In this document: piece after piece, positions 40,072 to 48,433 of the stretch
How positions within the stretch are numbered: position 1 is the first letter of the stretch
Layout of the letters: each line of letters begins with the position of its first letter
Source of the DNA: Mycobacteriales bacterium
GTDB taxonomy: Bacteria; Actinomycetota; Actinomycetes; Mycobacteriales; SCTD01
NCBI GenBank assembly: GCA_030697205.1
Contig: JAUYQP010000014.1
Coordinates: 1 to 64,000, forward strand
Reading direction: 5' to 3'
Length of the DNA: 64,000 nt
The notes under the pieces: model-generated
Database searches by the model: none
What the model saw: only the letters and a program-made list of their open reading frames with translations
Told to the model about the DNA's origin: nothing
Program-made: the position numbers and the translations under genes

Positions 40072-40833
40072 GTGCGGGCCGCCGTCCTCGGCTCGCCGAT
40101 CGCCCACTCGCTCTCACCTGCGCTGCACCGCGCGGCTTACCTCGCGCTCGGTCTGGACTGGACGTACGACGCCGTCGAGTGCACGTCCGGTGAGCTGGCC
40201 GCGTTGCTGTCCGGACTCGGTCCCGAGTGGGCGGGCCTGTCCCTGACGATGCCGCTCAAGCAAGCGGTCCTGCCGTTGCTCGACACCGTCACCGACCTGG
40301 CCCGCGACGTCGCCGCCGCCAACACGGTGCTGGTGCGCGACGGGGTGCGGCACGGCGACAACACCGACGTGCACGGGATCGTGGCCGCGCTGCGCGAGGC
40401 GGGGGTGGCTGCCGTCGGCCGGGCGATCGTGCTGGGCGGGGGAGCGACGGCCCGGTCGGCGTTGGCGGCGCTGCGCGAGCTCGGCTGCGACGACATCGGG
40501 CTGGTGGTCCGCTCGGAGCCGGTGGAGACCCTCGCGGCGGGGGAGCGGTTGGGGTTGTCACCGCGCGTGGTCGGGCCGGAGATGATCACCAAGGCGGACC
40601 TCGTGATCAGCACCCTGCCCGTCGGCGCGGGCGATGCGCTGCGCGAGCACGTCGTCGGCGTACCCGCCCTGCTCGACGTCGTCTACGCGCCCTGGCCCAC
40701 CGCGCTCGCCACCGCCTGCGGGGGAGTGGTCGTGGGGGGAGCGGCGATGCTGCTGCACCAGGCTGCCCGCCAGGTCGAGCTCATGACCGGCCGCCCCGCC
40801 CCACTCGAGGCCATGCGCGCGGCCCTGGCCTGA
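40072..40833 (+). CDS. aroE: shikimate dehydrogenase
   Basis: 253 residues. Shikimate-site residues in LGSPIAHSLSPALH, catalytic Lys in TMPLKQAV and Asp in NTDVHG; NADP-binding loop VLGGGATARSALAAL. GTG immediately after mltG. The rest of the pathway (aroC, aroK, aroB) lies 18 kb away, beyond the pilus island, where mycobacteria keep mltG-aroE close to aroC; the pilus genes therefore look inserted in this stretch. Confidence 0.93.
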   Translation: MRAAVLGSPIAHSLSPALHRAAYLALGLDWTYDAVECTSGELAALLSGLGPEWAGLSLTMPLKQAVLPLLDTVTDLARDVAAANTVLVRDGVRHGDNTDVHGIVAALREAGVAAVGRAIVLGGGATARSALAALRELGCDDIGLVVRSEPVETLAAGERLGLSPRVVGPEMITKADLVISTLPVGAGDALREHVVGVPALLDVVYAPWPTALATACGGVVVGGAAMLLHQAARQVELMTGRPAPLEAMRAALA

Positions 40834-40850
40834 AGCATCCCGGCTCGTGG

Positions 40851-40945
40851 TCCGAACTGCGTCCAGTCCCGCCCTCACGCATGACGGCCACGGGGGCTCA
40901 TGCGCGGACCGCCACCTGAGCCCGCGGAGGTGGAAGCAGTTCGGA
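40851..40945. repeat. branched hairpin element after aroE
   Basis: Outer stem TCCGAACTGC (40851-40860)/GCAGTTCGGA (40936-40945), 10 bp, encloses two hairpins: CGCATGA (40878-40884)/TCATGCG (40898-40904) and CCACCT (40912-40917)/AGGTGG (40928-40933). Flanking bases add partial pairing. It could be a palindromic mobile repeat or a structured RNA. The rest of the 287-base gap to the next gene holds only the promoter and dyad described separately. Confidence 0.65.
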
Positions 40946-41042
40946 TCCGAGCACGGGCGACGACCCGCTCGTCCGGCAGGGTGACGTGAGGCTCGCGCAC
41001 CCCACTGCGGGCCCGCCCGTGGGGACAGCGCCGTGACCGGCG

Positions 41043-41069
41043 CTCAAGCCCGTGACCGTCGGTGACGAT
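41043..41069 (+). promoter_or_regulatory. FliA/sigma-28-like promoter motif, Roadblock operon
   Basis: CTCAA (41043-41047), 16-bp spacer, GACGAT (41064-41069). Predicted transcript start near 41076, five bases before the dyad at 41081. Drives the polarity-module genes from 41121. Confidence 0.6.
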
Positions 41070-41080
41070 GGAGTCCTATC

Positions 41081-41103
41081 GGACGGTCAGGGCCTGACCG
41101 TCC
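41081..41103. promoter_or_regulatory. 23-nt perfect dyad in the leader of the Roadblock operon
   Basis: GGACGGTCAGG (41081-41091) and its exact reverse complement (41093-41103) flank one G. The core GACGGTCA also pairs with TGACCGTC at 41053-41060. Position just after the predicted transcript start suits a repressor operator; the tight centre argues against a simple hairpin. Confidence 0.6.
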
Positions 41104-41120
41104 CCGAAGGGAGCCCCCGC

Positions 41121-41684
41121 ATGTCCGACCTGCACTCCGGAAGCCGCTCGGACCGACTCGACAGGGCGATCCACGGGCTGCTCGCGCAGACCCCGGAGAT
41201 CGAGGCCGCCGCGGTGGTGTCCTTCGACGGGCTCCCCATGGCCTCGGCACTGCCCCCGTCGATGGACGAGGACCGCGTCGCCGCGATGAGCGCCGCGCTG
41301 CTCTCGCTCGGTGAGCGCGCTGCCCAGGGCCTCGGCCGCGGTGAGCTGTCCCAGGTCTACATCGAGGGCGACTCCGGCACCGTCTTCCTCATCTCCGCCG
41401 ACGACGAGGCTGTCCTCGTCGCCGTGGCCGCCCAGGGCGCCAAGGTCGGGATGATGCTCTACGAGGTGAAGCGCTGCGCCGCGGCCGTCGCCGAGGTCCT
41501 CCGCGAGGAGGGCACCCAGGCGGAGGAGCCCGAAGTCGCCGCCGTCCCGGCCCAGCCCGAGCCGGTCCTTGCGGCCGTCCCGGACTACTCCGCTCCTCCC
41601 GCGCAGGCCGACGCCGCGGCCGGCTGGTCGTCGTACGCCCCGTCCGGGTCTGTCCTGCCCGGCGAGACCTCGGCCTGGTCCTAG
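41121..41684 (+). CDS. Roadblock/LC7-domain protein (MglB-like)
   Basis: 187 residues. Roadblock/LC7 domain at about 10-120 (IHGLLAQTPEIEAAAVVSFD, VFLISADDEAVLVAVAAQGAKVG), then a Pro/Ala-rich tail. Such proteins regulate small GTPases; the GTPase encoded two genes on and the pilus context suggest an MglB-like GTPase-activating role in pilus polarity. ATG at 41121 with GAAGGGAG upstream. Conservon (Cvn) Roadblock proteins of Streptomyces are the alternative, but no sensor kinase or DUF742 gene accompanies it. Confidence 0.85.
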   Translation: MSDLHSGSRSDRLDRAIHGLLAQTPEIEAAAVVSFDGLPMASALPPSMDEDRVAAMSAALLSLGERAAQGLGRGELSQVYIEGDSGTVFLISADDEAVLVAVAAQGAKVGMMLYEVKRCAAAVAEVLREEGTQAEEPEVAAVPAQPEPVLAAVPDYSAPPAQADAAAGWSSYAPSGSVLPGETSAWS

Positions 41685-41718
41685 CTCGAACCCACCCCCC
41701 TGACCTGACGGGATCGAC

Positions 41719-42804
41719 GTGAGACTCGAGGGAACGCTCGACGCGTTCAGCCTCCCCGACATCTTCCAGCTGCTGAGCTACACGAAGAAGACGGGGACGC
41801 TGCACCTGCGCCGCGACAGCGCGCACGGGGTCGTCCACCTGCGCGACGGTGCCGTCACCGGCGCCCGCTCCGACGTGGCGCGACAGGCCCTCGGCCGCCG
41901 TGTCGTGGGCGCCGGCCTGGTCGACGACGAGAGCCTGGAGAAGGCCGTCGAGGTCGTCTCCGGCGACCCCGCGACCGGCCTCGCCAAGGCGCTGCTCGAC
42001 CTCGGCGCGATCGACGGCGAGCTGCTGCGCGGCCTTGCGGCCGAGCACGCCACCGACTCCGTGTTCGACCTACTTCGCTGGCCCGACGGCGAGTTCGCCT
42101 TCGTCGTCGACGAGACCGACCCCGATGACCTCGGAGCCGCCCTGTCGGTCGAGGACGTCGTCACCGAGGGTCGTCGCCGCCTCGAGACCTGGCCCGAGCT
42201 CACCGTCGCGGTGCCCTCTCCCGACGCGGTCGTGTCCGTCGTCCCGTCTCCCACCGGTGACCCGGCGCTCGCCCGCGACGAGTGGTCGCTGGTGGCCCTC
42301 GTCGACGGTCGACGCAGCGTCGCCGACCTCGTCGTGCTCTCGGGCAAGGGGGAGTACGCCGTCGTCAGCGCGCTCGCCGGTCTGGCCGCGCGCGGGCTCG
42401 TGTCCCTGACCGGTGGCGACGACGCCGTCCTGCGGCGCCAGGCCCTGCTCGCCCAGCTCGAGGGCCTCCCGGCGCCGGTCGCTGCGGCGCCCCCGCAGCC
42501 CCCTGCCGTCATCGAGGCTCCCGTCCAGCGCAAGCCGGTCATCCCGGAGCGCCCCGAGCCCTTCACGCCCGCCCGGCAGCCCGAGCACGTCGAGGAGGTC
42601 CCGGCGTACGTCCGCTCCGCTCCCGAGCCGGTCCACGCCAGCGTGTCGACCCCGCCGCCCTCTGCTCCCGCCGCTACCGTCACCCAGACGGTCGGCTCGA
42701 CGGCCCTTGCCCCCGAGGCCGCCCCGTCGCACCTCATCGAGCGGGATCCCAGCGTCAACAAGAGCCTGCTGCTCCGTCTCATCGCAGGCGTGAGGGGGTT
42801 GTAG
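41719..42804 (+). CDS. DUF4388 (PATAN-like) protein
   Basis: 361 residues. N-terminal DUF4388 domain (LEGTLDAFSLPDIFQLLSYT, KTGTLHLRRD), a domain rich in acidic residues (about 85-150), a winged-helix-like part (about 185-245, LVALVDGRRSVADLVVLSG) and a Pro-rich tail. DUF4388 proteins often accompany two-component or GTPase modules controlling surface motility in other phyla. GTG at 41719. It is followed without gap by the GTPase gene. Confidence 0.85.
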   Translation: MRLEGTLDAFSLPDIFQLLSYTKKTGTLHLRRDSAHGVVHLRDGAVTGARSDVARQALGRRVVGAGLVDDESLEKAVEVVSGDPATGLAKALLDLGAIDGELLRGLAAEHATDSVFDLLRWPDGEFAFVVDETDPDDLGAALSVEDVVTEGRRRLETWPELTVAVPSPDAVVSVVPSPTGDPALARDEWSLVALVDGRRSVADLVVLSGKGEYAVVSALAGLAARGLVSLTGGDDAVLRRQALLAQLEGLPAPVAAAPPQPPAVIEAPVQRKPVIPERPEPFTPARQPEHVEEVPAYVRSAPEPVHASVSTPPPSAPAATVTQTVGSTALAPEAAPSHLIERDPSVNKSLLLRLIAGVRGL

Positions 42805-43389
42805 GTGAGCAGCCGCACTCCGGGCCGCCGCAAGCACGGCGGCACCGCGGTCAAGATCGTCGTCACCGGGCCGTTCTCGGCCGGCAAGACGACCCTGATC
42901 CGCACCATCAGCGAGATCACGGTCCTGTCGACCGAGAAGGACATCACCGACAACACCCGGTCCCGCAAGGCCGAGACGACCGTCGCGATGGACTTCGGCC
43001 GCATCACGATCGACCGCGACCTGGTCCTCTACCTGTTCGGTACGCCCGGTCAGGACCGCTTCGACTTCATGTGGGAGATCCTCGGCGAGGGCATGCTCGG
43101 CTACGTCCTGCTCGTGGACGCGACCCGGCCCGACAGCATCGAGGAAGCCGTCGGCATCCTCGCGGCCTTCCGCAAGATGGCCCGCGTGCCCTTCGTCGTC
43201 GGCCTCAACCGCGCCGCCGGCCTCGACCCCTCCGACGAGGCCCGCGTCCGCGCCGCCCTCGCGCTCGGTGACGAGGTCCCGGTCGTCCCCTGCGACGCCA
43301 CCGACCGCGAGTCGGTCAAGGCCGTCCTGCTCGCGCTGCTCTACTCCGTCGTGGACCAGCTCGACGCCGCCGAGCCCGCCCGCGCCTGA
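42805..43389 (+). CDS. small Ras-like GTPase (MglA/CvnD-type)
   Basis: 194 residues. P-loop GPFSAGKTT (about 22-30), G3 motif GTPGQDRF, and a G4 region VVGLNRA in which the usual NKxD is altered. Effector region around TTVAMDFGRI. This is the actinobacterial MglA-like family also found in Streptomyces conservons. Together with the Roadblock protein it likely forms a polarity switch for the pili. GTG starts right after the DUF4388 stop. Confidence 0.88.
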   Translation: MSSRTPGRRKHGGTAVKIVVTGPFSAGKTTLIRTISEITVLSTEKDITDNTRSRKAETTVAMDFGRITIDRDLVLYLFGTPGQDRFDFMWEILGEGMLGYVLLVDATRPDSIEEAVGILAAFRKMARVPFVVGLNRAAGLDPSDEARVRAALALGDEVPVVPCDATDRESVKAVLLALLYSVVDQLDAAEPARA

Positions 43390-43766
43390 TGCTCTCGCTC
43401 TTCCGACGTCGCAAGGGCCGCCACCAGCTCGGTGCCGCCGTGACGTCGATCCCGGCCCTGGCCCCTGCGGTCCCAGCCCCGGTTCACCCGCGTACGCCGG
43501 AACCCGCGCCCGCACCCGCGGCCTCTGGGATGACCGGCTCCTTGCCTTCGCCCCCGCCCCCGCCCGTGGTCGCGCCGGCGCCGGTGGCCGTGGCCGTCCC
43601 GCCGCCGGTCGCGGTCGGGCGGGTGGTCGCGGCCGTCGCCGCGCCGCAGCTCGGGCCGCGCGTGGAGCTCGGCTTCCGCGACGGCTCCCGTGCCTCTCTC
43701 GACCCGTCGTCGGAGCAGGCCAGGGCTCTGGAGGACATCGCGGCGGTCCTCACCCGCAAGGACTGA
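43389..43766 (+). CDS. small Pro/Ala-rich protein of unknown function
   Basis: 125 residues: a basic N-terminus (MLSLFRRRKGRHQ), a long Pro/Ala/Val linker (about 20-90) and a short C-terminal domain (PRVELGFRDGSRASLDP) that is not recognised. No membrane segment. ATG overlaps the GTPase stop by 1 base, so it belongs to the same unit. Role unknown; perhaps a scaffold for the GTPase module. Confidence 0.65.
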   Translation: MLSLFRRRKGRHQLGAAVTSIPALAPAVPAPVHPRTPEPAPAPAASGMTGSLPSPPPPPVVAPAPVAVAVPPPVAVGRVVAAVAAPQLGPRVELGFRDGSRASLDPSSEQARALEDIAAVLTRKD

Positions 43767-43788
43767 CGCGGCCGACTGCTCCGAACGG

Positions 43789-43815
43789 GTCAAGGACGAC
43801 GGGGGTCGGGCCGAA
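43789..43815 (+). promoter_or_regulatory. FliA/sigma-28-like promoter motif, O-antigen-ligase/pilB unit
   Basis: GTCAA (43789-43793), 16-bp spacer, perfect GCCGAA (43810-43815). The GTG start follows 10 bases later, so the mRNA would be nearly leaderless. The GCCGAAGGAG here is identical to that before the caspase-like gene. Confidence 0.65.
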
Positions 43816-43824
43816 GGAGTCAGT

Positions 43825-45207
43825 GTGATCGACGCCCCTCCTGCGCCCACGGTGGTCGATGCCGTGCCGCGTCCTCGTCCGGCCGCACGAGAGCGGCTCG
43901 GCGACGCTGCTGTCGGTGCCGTGCTTGCCTACTGGGCCACCTACCTGACGTGGGGGACCGGCGGCCGCGAGCCGCACCGACTCTCCTACCTCGCAGCGCT
44001 CGTCCTCGTCGCGTTCGCGGTCGTCCAGCCTTGGCGCTCGGTGAGCCCACGCCTGTTGCTGTGGGCCAACGCGCTGGGTCTCGCGGCGGGCCTGGTGGTC
44101 CTCACCGCTCCGACAGGGCTCGAGGGCCGGGACGAGGCCGCGTCCTACGCGATCGTCGGCCAGCTCGTCGTGCTCGTCGCGGCATGGGCGAAGGACCCGA
44201 TCCGTCGCCTCGCGGTCGTGGCAGCAGTGCTCGTCTTCGGCATCTTGCAGCTCTCGATGGGCTGGCTCGCCTGGTGGGGCGGCGCGGATCCGAGCAACCC
44301 GTTCATCGGCACCTTCTACTGGCACAACCAGGCAGGCATTGCCCTCGCAGCAGCTGCGGTCGCCGCGTACGGCTGCTTGCTGCTGCTCGACGGACCGCTG
44401 CGGACGCTGTCCTGGGTCGTGGCGCCCCTTGCCGCTGCGGGGACGGTCGTGAGCACCAGCCGAGCGTCGATGGGCGGCCTGGTCCTGGGCCTCGTGGTCG
44501 TGCTCGCTCTCGGGGCGTGGCAGCGCGCTTGGCGTGCGTCTGCTCGCGTGTTGGTCGCCGCCGCGGCAGGGTGGGTGACCTCACTGGTCCTCGTCTCTCC
44601 GGTCTTCTTCGCCTCGGCTGACGGGGGCGGCGTGTCGCCGCTCGCCGGGACATCCGCTCGTGGCGCAGCCGAGCCCCTGTCGGGCAACACCGACGCCCGG
44701 CTCTACTCCTGGGACCTGGCGGTCGACGTTTTCCGCGAGTGGCCGCTGACGGGCGCGGGCTTCCACGGCTTCAAGAGCGCGAGCAGCCAGCTGGTGGGCG
44801 AGCCCCAGCAGTTCGCCCACTCCCACAACGGCTTCCTTCAGGCGGCCGCTGACGGCGGCCTCGCCCTCGCGCTGCCGGTGTGGATCGGTGCGCTCGCTTT
44901 CGCGTGGATCGTCCTTCGCCGCGTGGTTCGTGAGGGCAGAGCGCTCGAGCCGGCGCTCTTGGTCGCGCTTCCCGTGCTCGGTCTTCTCGTGCTCCATGCG
45001 GGCATGGACTTCGACTGGAGCTACCCCGCGCTCGCCTGCGCCACCGGCCTCGTCGCGGCGATCTTCCTGACCGCACCGAGTGTCGACGAGTCGACGCACT
45101 CCCGTCGCGCGGGTGCTGCTGTGGCACTTACCCTGCTCGTGCTGGCCGCGGTCGGCGCCTGGGGCGGCGGACTGGACCTCAACGCCACGGTCGGAGGCGG
45201 CGCGTGA
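43825..45207 (+). CDS. O-antigen ligase/polymerase-family membrane protein
   Basis: 460 residues with about 11-12 membrane helices and a large extracytoplasmic loop (about 270-345) holding AHSHNGFLQAAADGG (332 on), the Wzy_C signature of O-antigen ligases and pilin O-glycosyltransferases (PilO/PglL/TfpW classes). Actinobacteria have no LPS, and the gene is fused by a 4-nt overlap to pilB, so glycosylation of pilin or another surface molecule is the best guess. GTG at 43825 lies just behind a FliA-like promoter. Confidence 0.8.
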   Translation: MIDAPPAPTVVDAVPRPRPAARERLGDAAVGAVLAYWATYLTWGTGGREPHRLSYLAALVLVAFAVVQPWRSVSPRLLLWANALGLAAGLVVLTAPTGLEGRDEAASYAIVGQLVVLVAAWAKDPIRRLAVVAAVLVFGILQLSMGWLAWWGGADPSNPFIGTFYWHNQAGIALAAAAVAAYGCLLLLDGPLRTLSWVVAPLAAAGTVVSTSRASMGGLVLGLVVVLALGAWQRAWRASARVLVAAAAGWVTSLVLVSPVFFASADGGGVSPLAGTSARGAAEPLSGNTDARLYSWDLAVDVFREWPLTGAGFHGFKSASSQLVGEPQQFAHSHNGFLQAAADGGLALALPVWIGALAFAWIVLRRVVREGRALEPALLVALPVLGLLVLHAGMDFDWSYPALACATGLVAAIFLTAPSVDESTHSRRAGAAVALTLLVLAAVGAWGGGLDLNATVGGGA

Positions 45208-46871
45208 AGCAGCTCGGCGACATCCTGCTCGAGGGCGGCCACGTCACCCCGGAGCAGCTCGCGGACGCCGTCGAGGAGCAACGCCGGCTCGGTCGCAGCC
45301 TCGGCCGTGTGCTCGTCGACCTCGGGGTGCTCACCGAGGGCCAGCTCGTGGGCGCGCTCGCGACCCAGATCGGGCTGAAGTTCGTCGACCTCTCCGACTA
45401 CCCCGTGGACGGGTCCGCGGTGAGCAGGGTCCCGGACTCGGTCTGCCGGCGCCACAACGCACTGCCGATCGGCTACGAGGACGGCAAGCTCGTCGTCGCG
45501 ATGGCCGACCCGGCCAACGTCTTCGCGATGGACGACATTCGGTCGATGACCGGCATGGAGGTCAAGCCGGTCGTCGCGACCAAGCCCGACGTCCTCGCTG
45601 CGATCAACCGCTACCACCGCGGTGACGCCGAGATGGACGACCTCACGATGGCCCTCGATGCGGGCCAGGACGACGAGGACGACCTCACCAAGGTCAAGGA
45701 GATCGTCGAAGACGCTCCCATCGTCAAGTTCGTCAACCTGCTGATCACCCAGGCGATCCAGGACCGGGCGTCGGACATCCACATCGAGCCCACCGAGCGC
45801 GACCTGCGCGTGCGGTTCCGCATCGACGGCGTACTCCACGAGATCATGCGCTCGCCGAAGACCATCACCTCCGGTGTGACGTCCCGCCTGAAGATCATGG
45901 CGGACATCAACATCGCCGAGCGGCGCATCCCGCAGGACGGCAGGTTGTCGGTCAACGCCAACGGCAAGAAGATCGACCTGCGTGTTGCCACGCTCCCGAC
46001 GGTGTGGGGCGAGAAGGTCGTCATGCGCATCCTGGACAACACGACGGCCATGATGAAGCTGTCGGACCTCGGCTTCGGCGACGAGAACTACGAGGTCTAC
46101 TCGAAGAGCTTCGTCAAGCCCTACGGGATGATCCTCGTGACCGGCCCGACGGGTTCCGGCAAGTCGACGACGCTCTACGCGACGCTCAACATCGTCAGCA
46201 AGCCCGAGGTCAACGTCATCACCGTCGAGGACCCGGTCGAGTACCGCATCCCGGGCATCAACCAGGTGCAGGCCAACCCCAAGGCGGGCCTGACCTTCGC
46301 CGCGGCGCTGCGCTCGATCCTGCGCTCCGACCCCGACATCGTGCTCCTCGGTGAGATCCGCGACCGGGAGACGGCGCACATCGCGATCGAGGCTGCGCTC
46401 ACCGGCCACCTGGTCCTGTCGACCCTGCACACCAACGACGCGCCGTCGGCGATCGTGCGCCTCACCGAGATGGGCATCGAGCCCTTCCTCGTCGGGTCGG
46501 CGCTCGACTGCGTCCTCGCACAGCGCCTCGCCCGCAAGCTGTGCGGCAAGTGCAAGGAGGCCTACGTCCCCACCCGGGAGGCCCTTGCCGAGATGCGCTT
46601 CCCCTGGTCGCCCGACGAGCCGCCGCCGACGCTCTACCGCCCGATCGGCTGCAGTGCCTGCTCCAAGACCGGCTACAAGGGGCGACTGGCCCTGCACGAG
46701 GTCATGGCCGTCAGCGAGGAGATCGAGAAGCTCGCTGTCGAGCACGCCTCCGCGCTCACCATCTCCAAGGTCGCGCTCGAGCAGGGGATGATCACGTTGC
46801 GCAACGACGGCCTGACCAAGGTCAAGGCCGGCCACACGTCGATGGAGGAGATCCTGCGCGTCGTCGTCTGA
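45204..46871 (+). CDS. pilB: type IV pilus extension ATPase PilB
   Basis: 555 residues. N-terminal MshEN-like domain (1-150; repeats such as LGDILLEGGHVTPEQLADAV). Members of this domain family can bind cyclic di-GMP. C-terminal GspE/PilB ATPase: Asp box SDIHIEP, Walker A GPTGSGKST (314-322), Walker B ILLGEIRDRETA, His box STLHTNDAPSAI and a zinc tetracysteine (CGKC near 447, CSAC near 483). GTG overlaps the ligase-like gene by 4 nt. Confidence 0.95.
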   Translation: MKQLGDILLEGGHVTPEQLADAVEEQRRLGRSLGRVLVDLGVLTEGQLVGALATQIGLKFVDLSDYPVDGSAVSRVPDSVCRRHNALPIGYEDGKLVVAMADPANVFAMDDIRSMTGMEVKPVVATKPDVLAAINRYHRGDAEMDDLTMALDAGQDDEDDLTKVKEIVEDAPIVKFVNLLITQAIQDRASDIHIEPTERDLRVRFRIDGVLHEIMRSPKTITSGVTSRLKIMADINIAERRIPQDGRLSVNANGKKIDLRVATLPTVWGEKVVMRILDNTTAMMKLSDLGFGDENYEVYSKSFVKPYGMILVTGPTGSGKSTTLYATLNIVSKPEVNVITVEDPVEYRIPGINQVQANPKAGLTFAAALRSILRSDPDIVLLGEIRDRETAHIAIEAALTGHLVLSTLHTNDAPSAIVRLTEMGIEPFLVGSALDCVLAQRLARKLCGKCKEAYVPTREALAEMRFPWSPDEPPPTLYRPIGCSACSKTGYKGRLALHEVMAVSEEIEKLAVEHASALTISKVALEQGMITLRNDGLTKVKAGHTSMEEILRVVV

Positions 46872-46891
46872 CGGGCGGGTGGGCCAAACGG

Positions 46892-46918
46892 CTCAAGGCA
46901 CTCACCCCGAGGGCCGAT
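46892..46918 (+). promoter_or_regulatory. FliA/sigma-28-like promoter motif, pilT-pilC unit
   Basis: CTCAA (46892-46896), 16-bp spacer, GCCGAT (46913-46918). It lies 20 bases after the pilB stop. Leader to the pilT GTG about 45 bases. Confidence 0.65.
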
Positions 46919-46968
46919 GCCCGAGGGGAGACCCGGCGCCTCCGCGCCGGTACGAGAAGGGACAGCAG

Positions 46969-48420
46969 GTGGACCAGCACTCCCAGGCCGGCGGCATGGA
47001 CGGGTTCTTCGCGTCCACGCCACCCGCCCCTTCTCCGCTCGACCCGCAGTGGCAGGCCGCCCCTCAGATGGAGGCTCACGACCCGCTGGGAGCGGCATCT
47101 TCGGGATCGGTGAGCTTCGACCTGGACGCTCCGGTCGCCGCTCCGACCGCCACGCTGTCGATGCCCCTCGCACCTGCTGCCGTTCCCCTGGTGGCCGCGC
47201 CGGCCGTCGCCGCGCCCGCACCGAGCTGGGAGCCGCCCGCGTACGTCCCGGCCCAGGCTGCGGAGGAGGTCGTCGAGTACGAGGAGGTCGAGGAGGACGA
47301 GGACCTTCCCGTTGACCGGGGCCTTGTCCGCATCGGCGCCGAGGACTCGTCCGATGACAGCGCCTTCCTGGCCGATCTTCTCGTGCACGTGATCGACGCT
47401 GGTTGCTCGGACCTCCACGTGACCGTGGGTGCGCCGCCGACTGTCCGAAAGAGCGGCTCTCTCGTCGCGGTGGAGGACTACGCGGTCCTCACGCCCCAGG
47501 TCGTGCAGAAGACCCTCTACGCGATCATGTCGCAGAAGCAGCGCGAGAAGTTCGAGTCCGAGCTCGAGCTCGACTTCGCCTACTCGCTTCCGGGACGAGC
47601 CCGCTTCCGCGTCAACGTCTACAAGCAGCGCGACGCCATGGGCGCGGCCTTCCGCCTCATCCCCTACGAGATCAAGGCGCTCGAGGACCTGGGCGTCCCG
47701 CCGTCGATCAGCAACCTCGCGATGCTTCCGCGCGGCTTCGTCCTCGTCACCGGTCCCACGGGCTCAGGGAAGTCCACGACCCTGGCGGCCGTCGTCGACC
47801 TCGCCAACCGTCAGCGCAACGACCACATCATGACCGTCGAGGACCCGATCGAGTTCCTCCACCAGCACAAGAACTGCCTCGTCAACCAGCGCGAGGTCGG
47901 CGAGGACACCTGGTCGTTCAAGAACGCGCTCAAGCACGTCCTGCGCCAGGACCCCGACATCATCCTGGTCGGCGAGATGCGTGATCTCGAGACGATCGAG
48001 ATCGCCCTGACCGCGGCTGAGACCGGTCACCTCGTCATGGCAACCCTGCACACCCAGGACGCCGCGCAGACCATCGACCGCGTCATCGACGTCTTCCCGC
48101 CGTCACAGCAGCAGCAGGTCCGAGTGATGCTCTCCGGGGCGCTGCAGGGCGTCGTCTGCCAGCAGCTGGTCAAGACCGCCGACGGCAAGGGCCGCGTCGT
48201 CGCGACCGAGGTCATGATCGCTACCCCGGCGATCCGCAACCTCATCCGTGAGGGCAAGACCCACCAGATCTACTCGGCTCTGCAGGCCGGCGCGAAGCAC
48301 GGCATGCAGACGATGGACAGCAGCCTCGCGACTCTCGTGCGGCAGGGCAAGATCACGTACGACGCGGCGTTGGAGAAGTGCCACCACGTCGAGGACTTCA
48401 ACCGGCTCTGCGGCCGCTGA
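46969..48420 (+). CDS. pilT: type IV pilus retraction ATPase PilT
   Basis: 483 residues. Residues 1-110 are an unusual Pro/Ala/acidic extension (ends EEVEEDEDLPVDRG); the rest is PilT: GCSDLHVTVGAPP, Walker A GPTGSGKST (near 262), VGEMRDLETIEIAL, HTQDAAQTIDRVIDVFP and the PilT signature AIRNLIREGKTHQI. Retraction drives twitching or adhesion. GTG at 46969, GAAGGGA upstream. No tetracysteine, as expected for PilT. Confidence 0.93.
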   Translation: MDQHSQAGGMDGFFASTPPAPSPLDPQWQAAPQMEAHDPLGAASSGSVSFDLDAPVAAPTATLSMPLAPAAVPLVAAPAVAAPAPSWEPPAYVPAQAAEEVVEYEEVEEDEDLPVDRGLVRIGAEDSSDDSAFLADLLVHVIDAGCSDLHVTVGAPPTVRKSGSLVAVEDYAVLTPQVVQKTLYAIMSQKQREKFESELELDFAYSLPGRARFRVNVYKQRDAMGAAFRLIPYEIKALEDLGVPPSISNLAMLPRGFVLVTGPTGSGKSTTLAAVVDLANRQRNDHIMTVEDPIEFLHQHKNCLVNQREVGEDTWSFKNALKHVLRQDPDIILVGEMRDLETIEIALTAAETGHLVMATLHTQDAAQTIDRVIDVFPPSQQQQVRVMLSGALQGVVCQQLVKTADGKGRVVATEVMIATPAIRNLIREGKTHQIYSALQAGAKHGMQTMDSSLATLVRQGKITYDAALEKCHHVEDFNRLCGR

Positions 48421-48433
48421 GAGGGATTGACTC

